Position numbers and translations under genes: made by a program. A stretch of DNA of 64,000 bases, taken from Myxococcales bacterium (GTDB taxonomy: Bacteria > Myxococcota_A > Polyangia > Polyangiales > Polyangiaceae). Under the pieces are notes generated by a model. That model saw only the letters and a list, made by a program, of their open reading frames with translations, was not told the origin of the DNA and did not search any database. Below are positions 34,432 through 43,880 of this stretch, in pieces (positions within the stretch are counted from its first letter, which is position 1; each line of letters begins with the position of its first letter). The DNA is taken from positions 1 to 64,000 of the forward strand of contig JACRDA010000276.1 in NCBI GenBank assembly GCA_016212965.1, in the 5' to 3' direction.

Positions 34432-34968
34432 TCAGTGCATCACGCGCAGGATCACGTACAGCACGACGAGCGCGATGCTCACGAGGAACCCGACCGCGCC
34501 GCCGACGATGTACCACATCTTCGTGGTCGCGCTCATGCGCACCGCGGGCGGCACGTAGTCGTGGGGCACCGGCGCCTCGTAGTGGCCCTGCGGCTGCATC
34601 ATCACCTGGGGGCGCGCGGCCGCGGCGCGCGCCACGGCCTCGGCCACGCGCTCGACCTCGCCCCGATCGAACCAGGTCCCGTGGCCGCGGCAGGCGTCGA
34701 GCTCGACCCCGGCCTCGTGGTCGCGGTAGCGCGCGAGCGGCGCGCCGCACCACGGGCAGCCGCCCGCGAAGCCCGACGTGTCCGCCTGCACGCGTGCGTA
34801 CGCGCCCGCCCGGGCCGAGAAGGCGATGAGCTCCGGGCCCAGGTTGTCGCGCAGGCGCGTCGCGGCGGTGTCGTCGAGCCAGACGCCGGCGCACGCGCTG
34901 CAGGCGGCGGCGCGCTCGGTCGGCGCCTGTCCTCGCACCAGCTCTCCTCGGCAGCGGGGGCACTGCAT
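34432..34968 (-). CDS. TFIIB-type zinc-ribbon membrane protein
   Basis: A 178-aa protein. Two zinc-ribbon-like pairs start it: MQCPRCRGELV with ACSACAGVWLDD (the zf-TFIIB pattern), then GGCPWCGAPLARY with LDACRGHGTWFDRGE. A Pro-rich linker follows, then one C-terminal transmembrane helix (MWYIVGGAVGFLVSIALVVLYV). Proteins of this type are common in bacteria without a defined role. The tail-anchored layout puts the zinc part in the cytoplasm. It is followed (36 bases upstream on the map) by the beta-propeller lipoprotein on the same strand. Confidence 0.82.
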   Translation of the reverse strand: MQCPRCRGELVRGQAPTERAAACSACAGVWLDDTAATRLRDNLGPELIAFSARAGAYARVQADTSGFAGGCPWCGAPLARYRDHEAGVELDACRGHGTWFDRGEVERVAEAVARAAAARPQVMMQPQGHYEAPVPHDYVPPAVRMSATTKMWYIVGGAVGFLVSIALVVLYVILRVMH

Positions 34969-35006
34969 GGCTCGGGATTCTAGCAAGCGTCCCGGCCGCG
35001 CGCCCG

Positions 35007-36743
35007 TCAGTCGGGGATCTGCGAGACCTCGAAGTAGTCCCACGCCGGGGTGTGGTTGCCCTCGGTGGGGTTCTGCGCGGTCACGTAGAGCGCGGGGTAC
35101 TCGGCGACCACGGTCTCGACGCCGCCCGTGACCTCGGTGACCACTGCCGAGACGTAGAGCTGCGGCAAGAGGACGCCCCCCGCGTTGCTCGCGGGCCGGC
35201 GCTTCGACGAGAACACGAGCCAGTAGAACTTGCGATTGCCCACCGTCTCGGACTGCGGCGCCCAGCGCGCCCACGAGTTCGTCAGGCCGGGGCTCGTGAG
35301 GCCCGTGCAGGCCGGCGGGTCGTTGGCGGCCAGGCGTAGCGCCGTGCCACCGGCGCTCGGCACCACGAGCACCTCGGCCGAGGGCTGGTTGTAGGAGTTG
35401 ACCGGCTGGTCGGTGCGGTTGAAGGCGAGCAGCGCGTCGTCCGGCGCGTACACCGGGTAGAACTCGCGGTAGCCGGGGTCGCTCGCACCGGGGAGAGGCG
35501 TCGCGTCGCCGCCCTGCCGCGCGTTGTAGGGCACGGTGTAGATGTCCATCGTCGGGTCGCCCGCCGTCGTGTCCGCGACGACGCCCTCGCCGCCGCCCGG
35601 GGACGAGACGTACGCGAGCGCCGTGCCGTCGCGGCGCCACGAGGGGGACGAGACGTTGCGCGCGTCGCCGTTGCGCGCGAGCACGCCCCAGCCGCTCGCG
35701 TCCGCGGCGTGCAGGTCGGTCCAGATGAGCTCGTAGCGCCCGCCGTTGAGGCCGGGGTCGGACAAGACCGACACGACGACGGCGTCGGCGGCCGAGTAAT
35801 GCGCGGCCGAGAGCACGGGCGCGGTCTGCTTGTGGCGGCCGAGCAGGGCGAGCGCGCTCGGCGAAACGTCGCTCGCAGCCGGCGGGTTGGCTCCGACCAC
35901 GGTGCGCACGTCGATGGCGCGCGTGCCCGTGTCGGTGTCGCGGCTGTAGACGACGAGCTTGCCGTCCGGCGACGAGGCGTGACACGAGATGCAGTTCGTG
36001 GTGCCGCCGCTCGACGCCGCGCCGGCGAGTGCCGGGGTGAGGACGGTCTTCGGCACCGTGTCGCCGATGGTGAAGCCCTGGAACGAGGTGCCGCCGGTGG
36101 CCGCCCAGTAGACGACCGAGCCCGGCGCCGCGACGGGCGCCACGTGTACGACGCCGCTCGCGCCGACGCGCGGGCCGATGGTGAGCACGCCGCCCTCGAG
36201 CCGCGCACCGCGCAGGGTCACGGCGATGTCGTGGCCGGCGCTGTGATTGCCGAGGTTCGCCCAGATGCCCGTCGCCACCGTGTAGGAGGGCGCCGTCGTG
36301 TAGACGACGAGCGGGTGGAGCTGGTTGTCGATCTCGAGCCGCAGCTCGAAGACGTTGAGCTCGGCGGGCGGCAGCCACTCGAACAAGAGTGGCGCCCAGT
36401 TCGTCGGCATCATCGCGCCGAGGGCCGGCTCGGCGAGGCACGGGCCCACCTGCCCATCGCCCGGTGTCGTCTCGAACAGGCTCGCGATGTCCGGGGGCAG
36501 GCCGCCCTCGACGACCGGCGCCTCGGGGAAGTCGGCGTGCGGGCTCGAGCCGCCCATCAGGATGAAGCCCCCCGCGCCGCCGGCCGAGCTCCCGCCCGCC
36601 GCGGCGCTCGCGCCGCTGCCGCCCGTGCCGCCGAGGTGGGAGCTCTCCTCGCCGCTGCACGCGGTCGCCGCGAGCGCGACCGCGGCGAGCGTGGAGAGGA
36701 CGAAAGCGACGGCGAGCCTCGGAAGGGAAGAGCGGCTGGACAT
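35007..36743 (-). CDS. TolB-like propeller lipoprotein with one haem c motif
   Basis: A 578-aa lipoprotein with signal LAVAFVLSTLAAVALAATAC. A Gly/Ala/Ser linker follows, then an Ig-like region (about 100-215) and a WD40/PD40-type propeller. The first blade carries NCISCHASSPDGKLVVYSRD, a single CxxCH that could bind c-type haem. Later blades read SPSWRRDGTALAYVSS and FYPVYAPDDALLAFNR. GGAGG lies 6 bases before the ATG. This arrangement, a lone CxxCH at the entry of a TolB-like propeller, is repeated in many myxobacterial surface proteins; the role is unknown, with electron transfer possible. Confidence 0.85.
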   Translation of the reverse strand: MSSRSSLPRLAVAFVLSTLAAVALAATACSGEESSHLGGTGGSGASAAAGGSSAGGAGGFILMGGSSPHADFPEAPVVEGGLPPDIASLFETTPGDGQVGPCLAEPALGAMMPTNWAPLLFEWLPPAELNVFELRLEIDNQLHPLVVYTTAPSYTVATGIWANLGNHSAGHDIAVTLRGARLEGGVLTIGPRVGASGVVHVAPVAAPGSVVYWAATGGTSFQGFTIGDTVPKTVLTPALAGAASSGGTTNCISCHASSPDGKLVVYSRDTDTGTRAIDVRTVVGANPPAASDVSPSALALLGRHKQTAPVLSAAHYSAADAVVVSVLSDPGLNGGRYELIWTDLHAADASGWGVLARNGDARNVSSPSWRRDGTALAYVSSPGGGEGVVADTTAGDPTMDIYTVPYNARQGGDATPLPGASDPGYREFYPVYAPDDALLAFNRTDQPVNSYNQPSAEVLVVPSAGGTALRLAANDPPACTGLTSPGLTNSWARWAPQSETVGNRKFYWLVFSSKRRPASNAGGVLLPQLYVSAVVTEVTGGVETVVAEYPALYVTAQNPTEGNHTPAWDYFEVSQIPD

Positions 36744-36838
36744 GGTGGCCTCCGGTAACTCCCTCAGTAGAGACCCTCCGGGTCGAAGTGGAAAGTCGAA
36801 GGTCGAAGGATGCGGGTGTCGACGCTCGACCTCGTCCT

Positions 36839-38194
36839 TCAGCGCTCCGCGTCGAGGGCGGCGCGCAGCCACGCGAGCGCCTGCGTGCTCCGGCGCTGGG
36901 GCGCTGCGAGCTCGCTGAAGGCGACGTCGATGTGGTGGCCGTCCGGGACGACCTCGTAGCGGAGCTCCACGCCCCCGGCCTCGAGCTCCGTCACGAGCTC
37001 CCGCGTCGCCCACTCCGGCACGATGCGGTCGAGCGCGCCCTGGTAGACGAGCAGGGGCGCCGACTGCCGGTACGGGCGGAGCCGGTTGGCGGCGAAGTAG
37101 CCGGCGAACGGGGCGTAGAGGCCCCAGTGGCCGCTCCGGTAGGCCGCGAGGAGCTCGGGCGCGAAGATGTCGGCCATCTTGCTGCCGAGCAACGTGGCGA
37201 GCGCGGGACGCCCCCCGAAGGGCACGACGCAACTGTGCCGCATCGCCTCGTCGATGAGCGGCGCGGCGTGCGGGGACCAGAGCGGCGGCCCGCGGTAGCC
37301 GTAGTGGTCGGCCCAGGCGTAGAACAGCATGGCGTGAACGGCCGCGAACGGGCCGTCCTGCTGCGCGCCGGCGCGCCAGTGCTCCTCCCAGGCCGAGGCG
37401 GGCCCCGAGACCGCGAAGGCGCGCAGATCGAGCTCCGGCGCGTAGGCGAGGTGCTGTGCGGCCGCCGCCAGGGTCGCGTGGCCGCCCTGGGAGAGGCCGA
37501 CCATCGCGTAGCGCCCGCTGAGCGGAATGTGGCCGAGGCGCGCGGCCGTGCGCGCGGCCCGCAGGGCGTCGAGCGCCGCGCGCCCCTCGACCTCCGAGAC
37601 GAGGTAGGGGTGGACGCCCGGCGTGCCGAGGCCGGGGTAGTCGGTCGCGACGCCGATGAGCCCGTGGGCCCCGAACGCTCCCGCGAGGCCGGCGCCGGGC
37701 AGCGTGCCCGCGACGGCGCACGGGTCGTCGAGCCCGCTCGTGCCGTGGTTGTTGGCGACGACGTGCCAGCCGCCCGGCGGCGCCGGCACGCCGAACGGCA
37801 CGGCGATGGTGGCCCGCGCGAGCGCGCCATTCGTCACGAGCTCGATCCCGTAGAGGGAGTAGCCGTTGTCGAGCGTGACGCCGGGCGGCACGAAGGCAGC
37901 GAGCACCTCGCGCGGGTAGTCGCCGAGGGGCAGGGCCCAGCGGAGGCAGCCGTTCGTGGTGCACGTCGGACCGACCTCCGGTGTCGTGGCGTCGCTAGGC
38001 GATGGCTGCGCACCCGCCGCGCTCGGGAGCGCGGATGCGGCGCTTGGCGTCGTGCTCCCCACGGCCGGCGCGCTCGCGGAGGGCTCGGCGCGGTCGCTCG
38101 GGCTCGCGCCGCAGCCGAGCGCCGCGGCGACGCACACGCCGAGCAGGCTGCGAGGGGCGAGGCGCGAGCGGCGGGGCGCGAGGGGGCGGGTCAA
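36839..38194 (-). CDS. Secreted alpha/beta hydrolase, lipase-like
   Basis: About 451 aa. No ATG or well-placed GTG precedes the signal peptide, so a TTG at 38194 is proposed. It gives an Arg-rich n-region, LLGVCVAAALGC and a lipid cysteine. A Ser/Ala/Pro linker follows, then an alpha/beta-hydrolase fold with VVANNHGTSGLDDPC (oxyanion region), nucleophile elbow GLSQGG, acid YQGALDRIVPEW and a terminal GHHIDV. The triad Ser-Asp-His looks complete. The closest families I recall are secretory lipases and prolyl-oligopeptidase-like esterases; substrate unknown. It lies upstream of the haem-propeller gene on the same strand. Confidence 0.8.
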   Translation of the reverse strand: MTRPLAPRRSRLAPRSLLGVCVAAALGCGASPSDRAEPSASAPAVGSTTPSAASALPSAAGAQPSPSDATTPEVGPTCTTNGCLRWALPLGDYPREVLAAFVPPGVTLDNGYSLYGIELVTNGALARATIAVPFGVPAPPGGWHVVANNHGTSGLDDPCAVAGTLPGAGLAGAFGAHGLIGVATDYPGLGTPGVHPYLVSEVEGRAALDALRAARTAARLGHIPLSGRYAMVGLSQGGHATLAAAAQHLAYAPELDLRAFAVSGPASAWEEHWRAGAQQDGPFAAVHAMLFYAWADHYGYRGPPLWSPHAAPLIDEAMRHSCVVPFGGRPALATLLGSKMADIFAPELLAAYRSGHWGLYAPFAGYFAANRLRPYRQSAPLLVYQGALDRIVPEWATRELVTELEAGGVELRYEVVPDGHHIDVAFSELAAPQRRSTQALAWLRAALDAER

Positions 38195-38353
38195 GCGGCT
38201 CAGCCTACATGACCCGGGTGCGCCGCGGCGGCCAGTCCGTCGCCCGTCAGGAGCGCCGGCACGGGCTTGGTCGCGCCGAGGTCGGAGAAGGCCCACGCCC
38301 GGGGTCCGCGCGATGGTACTCGACGCCCGACGTGCGCGGCGTAGCTTGAAGCG

Positions 38354-39790
38354 GTGGGCTCGGTCGGTGTCGTCTGCACCCCCGCCGTGTGCGCGAGCGC
38401 CTTGCCGTGGCGCGCCGGGGAGCGCCTGCGGGTCACGGTGGTCGTGAAGGCCACCTTCGCCCTGGTGCCTGGTGGCGAGATGAGGGCCCTGCCGCCCGAG
38501 CCCATCGCGGGCGCCGACCGACCGCGGCCCCTCCGAGCGCGTCACGAGGTCCCCGGTGATCTCGCCCCCGATCGCCCGCGCTGCGACGTCACGCTCGCGG
38601 CCACCCGGCCCGTGCGCGGCGCTCCGTCCTTCGGCGGCGGCGCGGCGCGGATCTGCCTGCGGCGTGGCGCCGAGGTCCTGTTCGACCGCACGCTCGGTGC
38701 CGCGGGCACGGCCGAGCCCACGCTCGTCGACGAGGTCGACCTCCTCTGTGGCGGCGAGTGGCTCGTCCTCGAGGGGATCCACCCGAGCGAACGTCGGCTG
38801 TGCACGCGCGTCCCCGAAGGCCGCGCGCTCGCGCGCGTGCGCGCTCCCGGCGAGGCGGTGGCGCCGGTCGCGCTCGTGGTCGACACGCTTGCCATCGACG
38901 CCGATCGCGGGGTCTGCTCCGTGCTCTGGCGCGGCCAGCACGAGGTCGCGGGTGACGACGGTGCGCTCGGGGCGCTCGCGTTCGAGGCCACGTTCGCCGA
39001 GCCCGGCGCGGCGGTCGCATGGCCCGAGAGCAGCGAGGACAAACGCCAGCGCTGGGAGCAGACGATCCTGATGCGCTTCGCGTCGTTGCCCGTCGTGGGC
39101 GAGAAGACGCTCGAGCTCCCGCCCGAGCCGCCCGGCCGCGCGGACGCCGCGCCCGCGTCTCCAGCGCGCGCCCGCGCGTTCGATGCCGTGCGATCTCTGC
39201 CTCCGCGGCCGTCGCCATGGGTCCCCCCGGCGTCGCACGCGCCGGTCCCCGTCCCGGACGAGGCGACGGTGGCGCTCGACGGGGGCACGCCCGGCTGCGC
39301 GTCGACCCAGGAGCTCCCGGCAGCCGTGGCGCTCGCGGCCGCTCTTCGCCCCGTCGCGCCGTTTCCCCTCGGTCCGGCGGAGCCGGCCGCCCAGCCGAGC
39401 GCTACGCGAGCCGGCACGCCCTGGGACCGCCTGCCGCTGCCCGCGACCGCCGTGCCGCCTAGCGGCGAGCCTGAGCGCTTCGCGCGCCCGGCAGTCGTCG
39501 CGCGCCCTGCGTTCGTCGCGCGCCCCGCGAGCGTCGGCGACGAGGTGCCGCCGAGCGACCCCAGCGCCGCCGAGGCGCCGCGCGACGACGCACCCGCGTC
39601 CGAAGCTCCCGACGTCGGGGCCGCGAGCCCCGCGCCCTCTCCCGTGCGACCCCCACCGGCCGCACCCGCGCGCCGCCTCACGGCCGAGGCCATCGCCGGC
39701 CGCCTGGCGAAGCTGCGCGTGGGCGAGGCGTCCATGAACCTGCTCCTGCAAGCCCTGAAGTCGCCTGCCGACGACGACGACGCGGACTGA
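38354..39790 (+). CDS. DUF2169-domain protein (T6SS-associated)
   Basis: A 478-aa cytoplasmic protein starting at GTG 38354. The N-terminal part matches DUF2169: LRVTVVVKATFALVPGG, then DLAPDRPRCDVTLA (DLxPxKPxxDV-like). A middle part reads LVLEGIHPSERRLCTRVPEG and VVDTLAIDADRGVCSVLWRG, as in myxobacterial members. A Pro/Ala-rich region (about 260-440) and a short helical end (AIAGRLAKLRVGEASMNLLL) follow. Such proteins sit beside vgrG and effector genes and are thought to help load T6SS cargo. This copy appears shorter than usual between the first two blocks. It converges on the metallophosphoesterase. Confidence 0.78.
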   Translation: MGSVGVVCTPAVCASALPWRAGERLRVTVVVKATFALVPGGEMRALPPEPIAGADRPRPLRARHEVPGDLAPDRPRCDVTLAATRPVRGAPSFGGGAARICLRRGAEVLFDRTLGAAGTAEPTLVDEVDLLCGGEWLVLEGIHPSERRLCTRVPEGRALARVRAPGEAVAPVALVVDTLAIDADRGVCSVLWRGQHEVAGDDGALGALAFEATFAEPGAAVAWPESSEDKRQRWEQTILMRFASLPVVGEKTLELPPEPPGRADAAPASPARARAFDAVRSLPPRPSPWVPPASHAPVPVPDEATVALDGGTPGCASTQELPAAVALAAALRPVAPFPLGPAEPAAQPSATRAGTPWDRLPLPATAVPPSGEPERFARPAVVARPAFVARPASVGDEVPPSDPSAAEAPRDDAPASEAPDVGAASPAPSPVRPPPAAPARRLTAEAIAGRLAKLRVGEASMNLLLQALKSPADDDDAD

Positions 39791-39811
39791 CACCTGCACC
39801 CGCGCGCCGCG

Positions 39812-41218
39812 TCACCTCATGGCACGCACCGGCGGTCGCACGTAGGGGCCCACTTCGATGTGCTCGAGCATTGGCTCGTGCGTGTGCGCCATCACGTAGA
39901 TCCCGAAGGGCGCATTCCGGCGCGCCTTGTGCGTCCAGTGCTCTGCCGCCCCTCGGAGGCGGGTCGCTCGATCGCCGAGGGCCCACGCGACGGTGCCGTC
40001 GGCATGACGGAGGCGGGGCTCCATGAAGACCCCAGCGGTCACGAAGTGGCCGTTGGGCGCCCCGTCGCGGTTCGACGGGTCGGTGCGGTGGCCGTGCTCC
40101 GCGAAGATCCCCGGCTCCCGGTCGAGCACCCTCTTGCGGCGCGGCAGCAGGCGATTGTCCGAAGGCAAGCCGAGCCCGAAGTAGCAGTCGTGGTTGCCAT
40201 AGAGCCACGTCTGGTCGCCGGGGAGCGCCACGAGCGCCTCCACCGCCCGGCGCAGGGCGCGCGTGCGCGCCGGACCGGCGGCGTCGAGCGCGCAGTCGGT
40301 CCACGCCTTCACGAACCTCCACGTGGTCAAGGCAGCCGCGGTCGCCGGATCCAGGATGGTCGGGAACAGCCCACGGGCGTCACTCGGCACGAACATCCGG
40401 CGGAGCCCCACCCAGAGGTCGATCATGTCCCCGAGCTGCACGAGGTGCAGCCTGCGGGCGCCCGGGCGGCCGGCATAGGCGTGCAGGCGGCGGGCGAAGC
40501 GGTGAAGATCCTCGTGCGCGGTCTGGAAGATGTCGGCGGCTCGGTACTTCCGGTACCACGCTTCGAGGGTGACCTGCACGGGCGCGAGGTCGGGGACGAT
40601 GGCCGGAGCGAGGCCCGGCGCGATGGCGGTGGCGAGGGCGGGTAGGAGGTACGGATGGTCGTCCTCGGGCGACGGGTAGGTCTGGATGCGCCCGAGCGCC
40701 TCGCCGGTCGCGACGGGGCCGGTCGCGTAGCCCGTCTTGGCGGTCACGACCGGCATGTGGAGGTCGGGCAGGAACACGTAGATCTTGTCCCGGTTGGGCT
40801 CCTGCGCCGCCGGCAGCACCGTGTGGCAGTACGCGCGCGCGATGACGCGCGCGCGGTGCGGGCCGTCGCGGAGCGTTTCGAGCAGCTCCGAGAGCGCACG
40901 CATCCCCTCCGCGTGCCGGTCACGGCGGAAGTAGTCGTCGAAGTGGCCGCGGTCCGGGTCGTCGGGCCGCTCCGTCTCGGGCACGCCGGGGCCGAGGTAC
41001 TCGCAGAGCAGCACCCAGCGGCCGTGGACCAGGCCGAAGTTGCGCTGCGGGACGTACAGGGGCCCGCCGTTGTCGGTGTCCCCCGAGCCCGCCCAGAGGC
41101 CGCAGTCGAGATAGACGAAGTTGTGGAGCGGGGGCTCGAGGCGGCCGCTGCCGCTCGTGGCCGCCGGGGCGTTCGCGGGCGGCAGGGTCGCCGGGTCGAC
41201 AGAAACGAATCGCGTCAT
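39812..41218 (-). CDS. Metallophosphoesterase next to a vgrG relic
   Basis: A 468-aa calcineurin-like phosphoesterase with metal-binding blocks YVFLPDLHMPVV, LVQLGDMIDLW, WLYGNHDCYFG and YVMAHTHEPM. An N-terminal extension of about 140 aa has VYLDCGLWAGSGDTDNGGPL and LLCEYLGPG, with no signal peptide. The insert between the first and second blocks is helical (EAWYRKYRAADIFQTAHEDL). It starts 37 bases behind the broken vgrG on the same strand, where effector or cargo genes are normally found. A T6SS effector that acts on nucleotides or phospholipids is possible but unproven; a house-keeping phosphatase is the alternative. Confidence 0.8.
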   Translation of the reverse strand: MTRFVSVDPATLPPANAPAATSGSGRLEPPLHNFVYLDCGLWAGSGDTDNGGPLYVPQRNFGLVHGRWVLLCEYLGPGVPETERPDDPDRGHFDDYFRRDRHAEGMRALSELLETLRDGPHRARVIARAYCHTVLPAAQEPNRDKIYVFLPDLHMPVVTAKTGYATGPVATGEALGRIQTYPSPEDDHPYLLPALATAIAPGLAPAIVPDLAPVQVTLEAWYRKYRAADIFQTAHEDLHRFARRLHAYAGRPGARRLHLVQLGDMIDLWVGLRRMFVPSDARGLFPTILDPATAAALTTWRFVKAWTDCALDAAGPARTRALRRAVEALVALPGDQTWLYGNHDCYFGLGLPSDNRLLPRRKRVLDREPGIFAEHGHRTDPSNRDGAPNGHFVTAGVFMEPRLRHADGTVAWALGDRATRLRGAAEHWTHKARRNAPFGIYVMAHTHEPMLEHIEVGPYVRPPVRAMR

Positions 41219-41255
41219 GGCGGCCTTGCCTCGTGTCGAGCCAAAGGGCGGGCGC

Positions 41256-42213
41256 TCATGCGCCGTGGACCTCGGCGACCTTGTCGCCCGTGGCGTCGTC
41301 GAGCTCGCCCGTGACCGGCAGCTCGTGGTCGTGCTGGAAGCGGCCGACGGCCTCCCGCGTCGCGGTGTCCGGCTCGTCGCCCACGACGCCCGGGTGGTAG
41401 CCCATGTTGCGGAGCCGCTGCATCGCTCCGGCGAAGGTCGCAGCGGGCGGCAGCTCCCGGAGCTCGAGGGTCCAGCGCTCGGCGGCGCCGGCCGGCGGTT
41501 GGCCGAGCCACACGGTGACGCTCGCCTGGGTGGCGTCGGCGGGGATGCGCTCCGAGATGCGTCCGTCCGCGCTCGTCGTGCCGCGATACTCGCGCCCCAT
41601 CACCGCGAGCTCGTAGCGCTTCTCCCGGTAGGGCTCGCTCGCGCCGTCGGCGACCACGAGCTCGAGCGGTCGCGTTGCGTCCGCGGGCCCGCCGAGCTCG
41701 CCGTGCGCGCGTTCGCCGGCGCCGCTCGCGAGCTTCACGTGCGCGCCGCGTACACTGCACCGTGTAGTTGCGCAGCGGCGGCGCGCCGAGCAGCCGGAAC
41801 CTCGCCCGCACGCCGGACTCGGCGAGCACGGCGGCGACGATCTCGCGCCAGGTGCGGTCCTGGAAGATGCGGCTGTGGCGGTTCTTGCCGAGGAGCCAGA
41901 GGCGCGGCACGAGCCGCACGCGCACACGGGGCTCGTCCGCGGGGGCGCCCGACGTCCCCTCGACCTCGACGCGCCGCACGATCCCGTGGACCGTCCGGGC
42001 GCCGGACTCGTCCGAGCCGAAGGCGAGGTGCGCGGGCAGTCCCAGCACCTCCCGCTCGAGCGCCGACGCGTCGACGCGCCGCCCCGCGAGGACGACCGCG
42101 TACGCGTACGGGCGCGACACCTGCTCGGTGCCACGGAAGGACACCACGCCGAGCTCGTCGCGCGGGTAGCGGTCGGTCCAGAACGCGAACACGCCGGCTG
42201 CCGAGGCCTGCAT
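41256..42213 (-). pseudogene. vgrG: Broken vgrG: N-terminal gp27-like part joined to a peptidoglycan-binding tail
   Basis: From the ATG at 42213 the frame encodes a VgrG-type N-terminus (VFAFWTDRYPRDELGVVSFR, VRLVPRLWLLGKNRHSRIFQ, LRNYTVQ). It breaks at about 41755, where intact proteins continue YRESDLxFV. In the next frame a different module begins (GAHVKLASGAGERAHG, YELAVMGREYRGTTSADGRI) and ends with a peptidoglycan-binding repeat (MQRLRNMGYHPGVVG, AVGRFQHDHELPVTGELDD). The rest of VgrG, including the gp5 needle, is missing. This is a deletion fusion of two T6SS-type genes, out of frame and probably non-functional. Confidence 0.78.
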
Positions 42214-42395
42214 CTCGATTCCCCCGTGGCAGGGGACAGCATAGCCCAGGTCAAGGCTCGGCGAGACGGATGTGCGGCAGTTCCTGCTCGAGCCGTGCGA
42301 GCCTCCCTCTCCGTCTCCCGCCCGGCGGGTGGGCGCCCCCCTCGTCGCCACCGGTGAGCCGGAGGCCTCGCTGTACTTGGCGCGAAGACAGTCCG

Positions 42396-43874
42396 TCAGC
42401 CCTTCTTGATCTGCTCCTCGAGCCGGTCGCAGATGGTCTCCAGGATCTTGATCCGCGCGAAGCGCTTGTCGACGGCGGGCACGAGCGTCCAGGGCGCGAT
42501 CTCGGTCGAGGTGCGCTCGAACATGTTGCAGGCCGCCACCTCGTAGTCCTTCCACTTCTTCCGGTTGCGCCAGTCCTCGGCCGTGATCTTGAAGCGCTTG
42601 AAGCCCGTCGCCTCGCGCTCCTTGAAGCGCCGGAGCTGCTCGTCCGCATCGATGTGCAGCCAGAACTTGACGACGACGAGCCCGTGGCCGGAGAGCTGCT
42701 CCTCGAAGTCGTTGATCTCGCTGTACGCGCGGTTCCAGTCGTACTGCTCGCAGAAGCCCTCGACGCGCTCGACGAGCACCCGGCCGTACCAGCTGCGGTC
42801 GAAGATCACGAACTGTCCGTAGGCCGGCACGCTGCGCCAGAAGCGCCACAGATAGGGCTGGGCGCGCTCCTCCTCGGTCGGCGCTGCGACGGGCACGATG
42901 CGGTACTGCCGCGCGTCGAGGGCGCCCGTGATGCGGCGGATGGCGCCGCCCTTGCCGGCCGCGTCGGCCCCCTCGAACACGGCGACGACCCCGGTCTTCC
43001 GCCACTTCGGGTGGCGCGTGAGCAGGTTGAGTCGGCCCTGCAGGGCCTCGAGCTCCTTGTCGTAGCGCTTGTCGCTGACCTTCTGCGACAGATCGAGCGC
43101 CCGCAGGAGGTTCGGCTCGTCCGGCTTGGCCGGCGGCGGCGCGAAGGGGCGCGGCTGGCGCGTCTGCGACAGGCGCGTGCGCATCGACTCGAGCACGATC
43201 CGGCCCGCCGTGAGCGAGCGGTAGCGCGCGTCCGCGCCCTCGATGATGCGCCACGGGGCGTCCGCGGTGCTCGTCTGCCGGAGCGCGCGCTCCGAGACGC
43301 GCCGGAAGGTGTCGTAGATCTCGAAGTGCTTCCAGTCGCTCTCGGTCACGCGCCAGCGGGTGCGCTTGTCGGCCGACAGGGCGAGGAGGCGCTTCTTCTG
43401 CTGCTTCTTCGACAGGTGGAACCAGAGCTTCAGGACGAGCACGCGCTCGTCCGCGAGCATGCGCTCCAGGCGCACGATCTCCTCCATCGCCTGGTCGAGG
43501 CTCGCGTCCTTGATCTCGCCGTAGGCGCGCCGGACGATCGGGTAGGTGTACCAGGAGCCGAAGAAGACGCCGATCTTGCCGCGCGGTGGGAGCGCGCGCC
43601 AGAAGCGCCAGTTGCGCGGGTGCTGCTGCTCCTCGTCGCTGGCCACCGACATGGCGTGGGTGTGGATGTGGCGCGGGTCCATCCACTCGTTCAGGAGGTT
43701 GACGGTCTCGCCCTTGCCGGCGCCGTCCACGCCGCTGATGAGGATGAGCGTCGAGAAGCTCTTCTTCTCGAGCAGATCGTACTGCGCGTCGAGCAGCGCC
43801 TCGCGCAGCTTCGGGACCTGGCGCGCGTAGCTCGCCTTCGTGACGGTGTGTCCGAGCTCGGCCGATTCGAACAT
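42396..43874 (-). CDS. pap: Polyphosphate:AMP phosphotransferase (tandem PPK2)
   Basis: A 492-aa enzyme with two PPK2 domains, the layout of polyphosphate:AMP phosphotransferases that make ADP from AMP with polyphosphate. Domain 1 has Walker A GVDGAGKGE (48-56), GKIGVFFGSWYTYPI and LWFHLSKKQQKKR. Domain 2 has EGADAAGKGGAIRRI (about 305), FVIFDRSWYGRVLVERVEGF and KFWLHIDADEQLRRF, plus the lid EDWRNRKKWKDY. In known tandem enzymes the second domain is the active one, and here it is the more canonical. It starts 6 bases behind the transporter fusion gene, in one operon. Confidence 0.93.
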   Translation of the reverse strand: MFESAELGHTVTKASYARQVPKLREALLDAQYDLLEKKSFSTLILISGVDGAGKGETVNLLNEWMDPRHIHTHAMSVASDEEQQHPRNWRFWRALPPRGKIGVFFGSWYTYPIVRRAYGEIKDASLDQAMEEIVRLERMLADERVLVLKLWFHLSKKQQKKRLLALSADKRTRWRVTESDWKHFEIYDTFRRVSERALRQTSTADAPWRIIEGADARYRSLTAGRIVLESMRTRLSQTRQPRPFAPPPAKPDEPNLLRALDLSQKVSDKRYDKELEALQGRLNLLTRHPKWRKTGVVAVFEGADAAGKGGAIRRITGALDARQYRIVPVAAPTEEERAQPYLWRFWRSVPAYGQFVIFDRSWYGRVLVERVEGFCEQYDWNRAYSEINDFEEQLSGHGLVVVKFWLHIDADEQLRRFKEREATGFKRFKITAEDWRNRKKWKDYEVAACNMFERTSTEIAPWTLVPAVDKRFARIKILETICDRLEEQIKKG

Positions 43875-43880
43875 GGTGGT

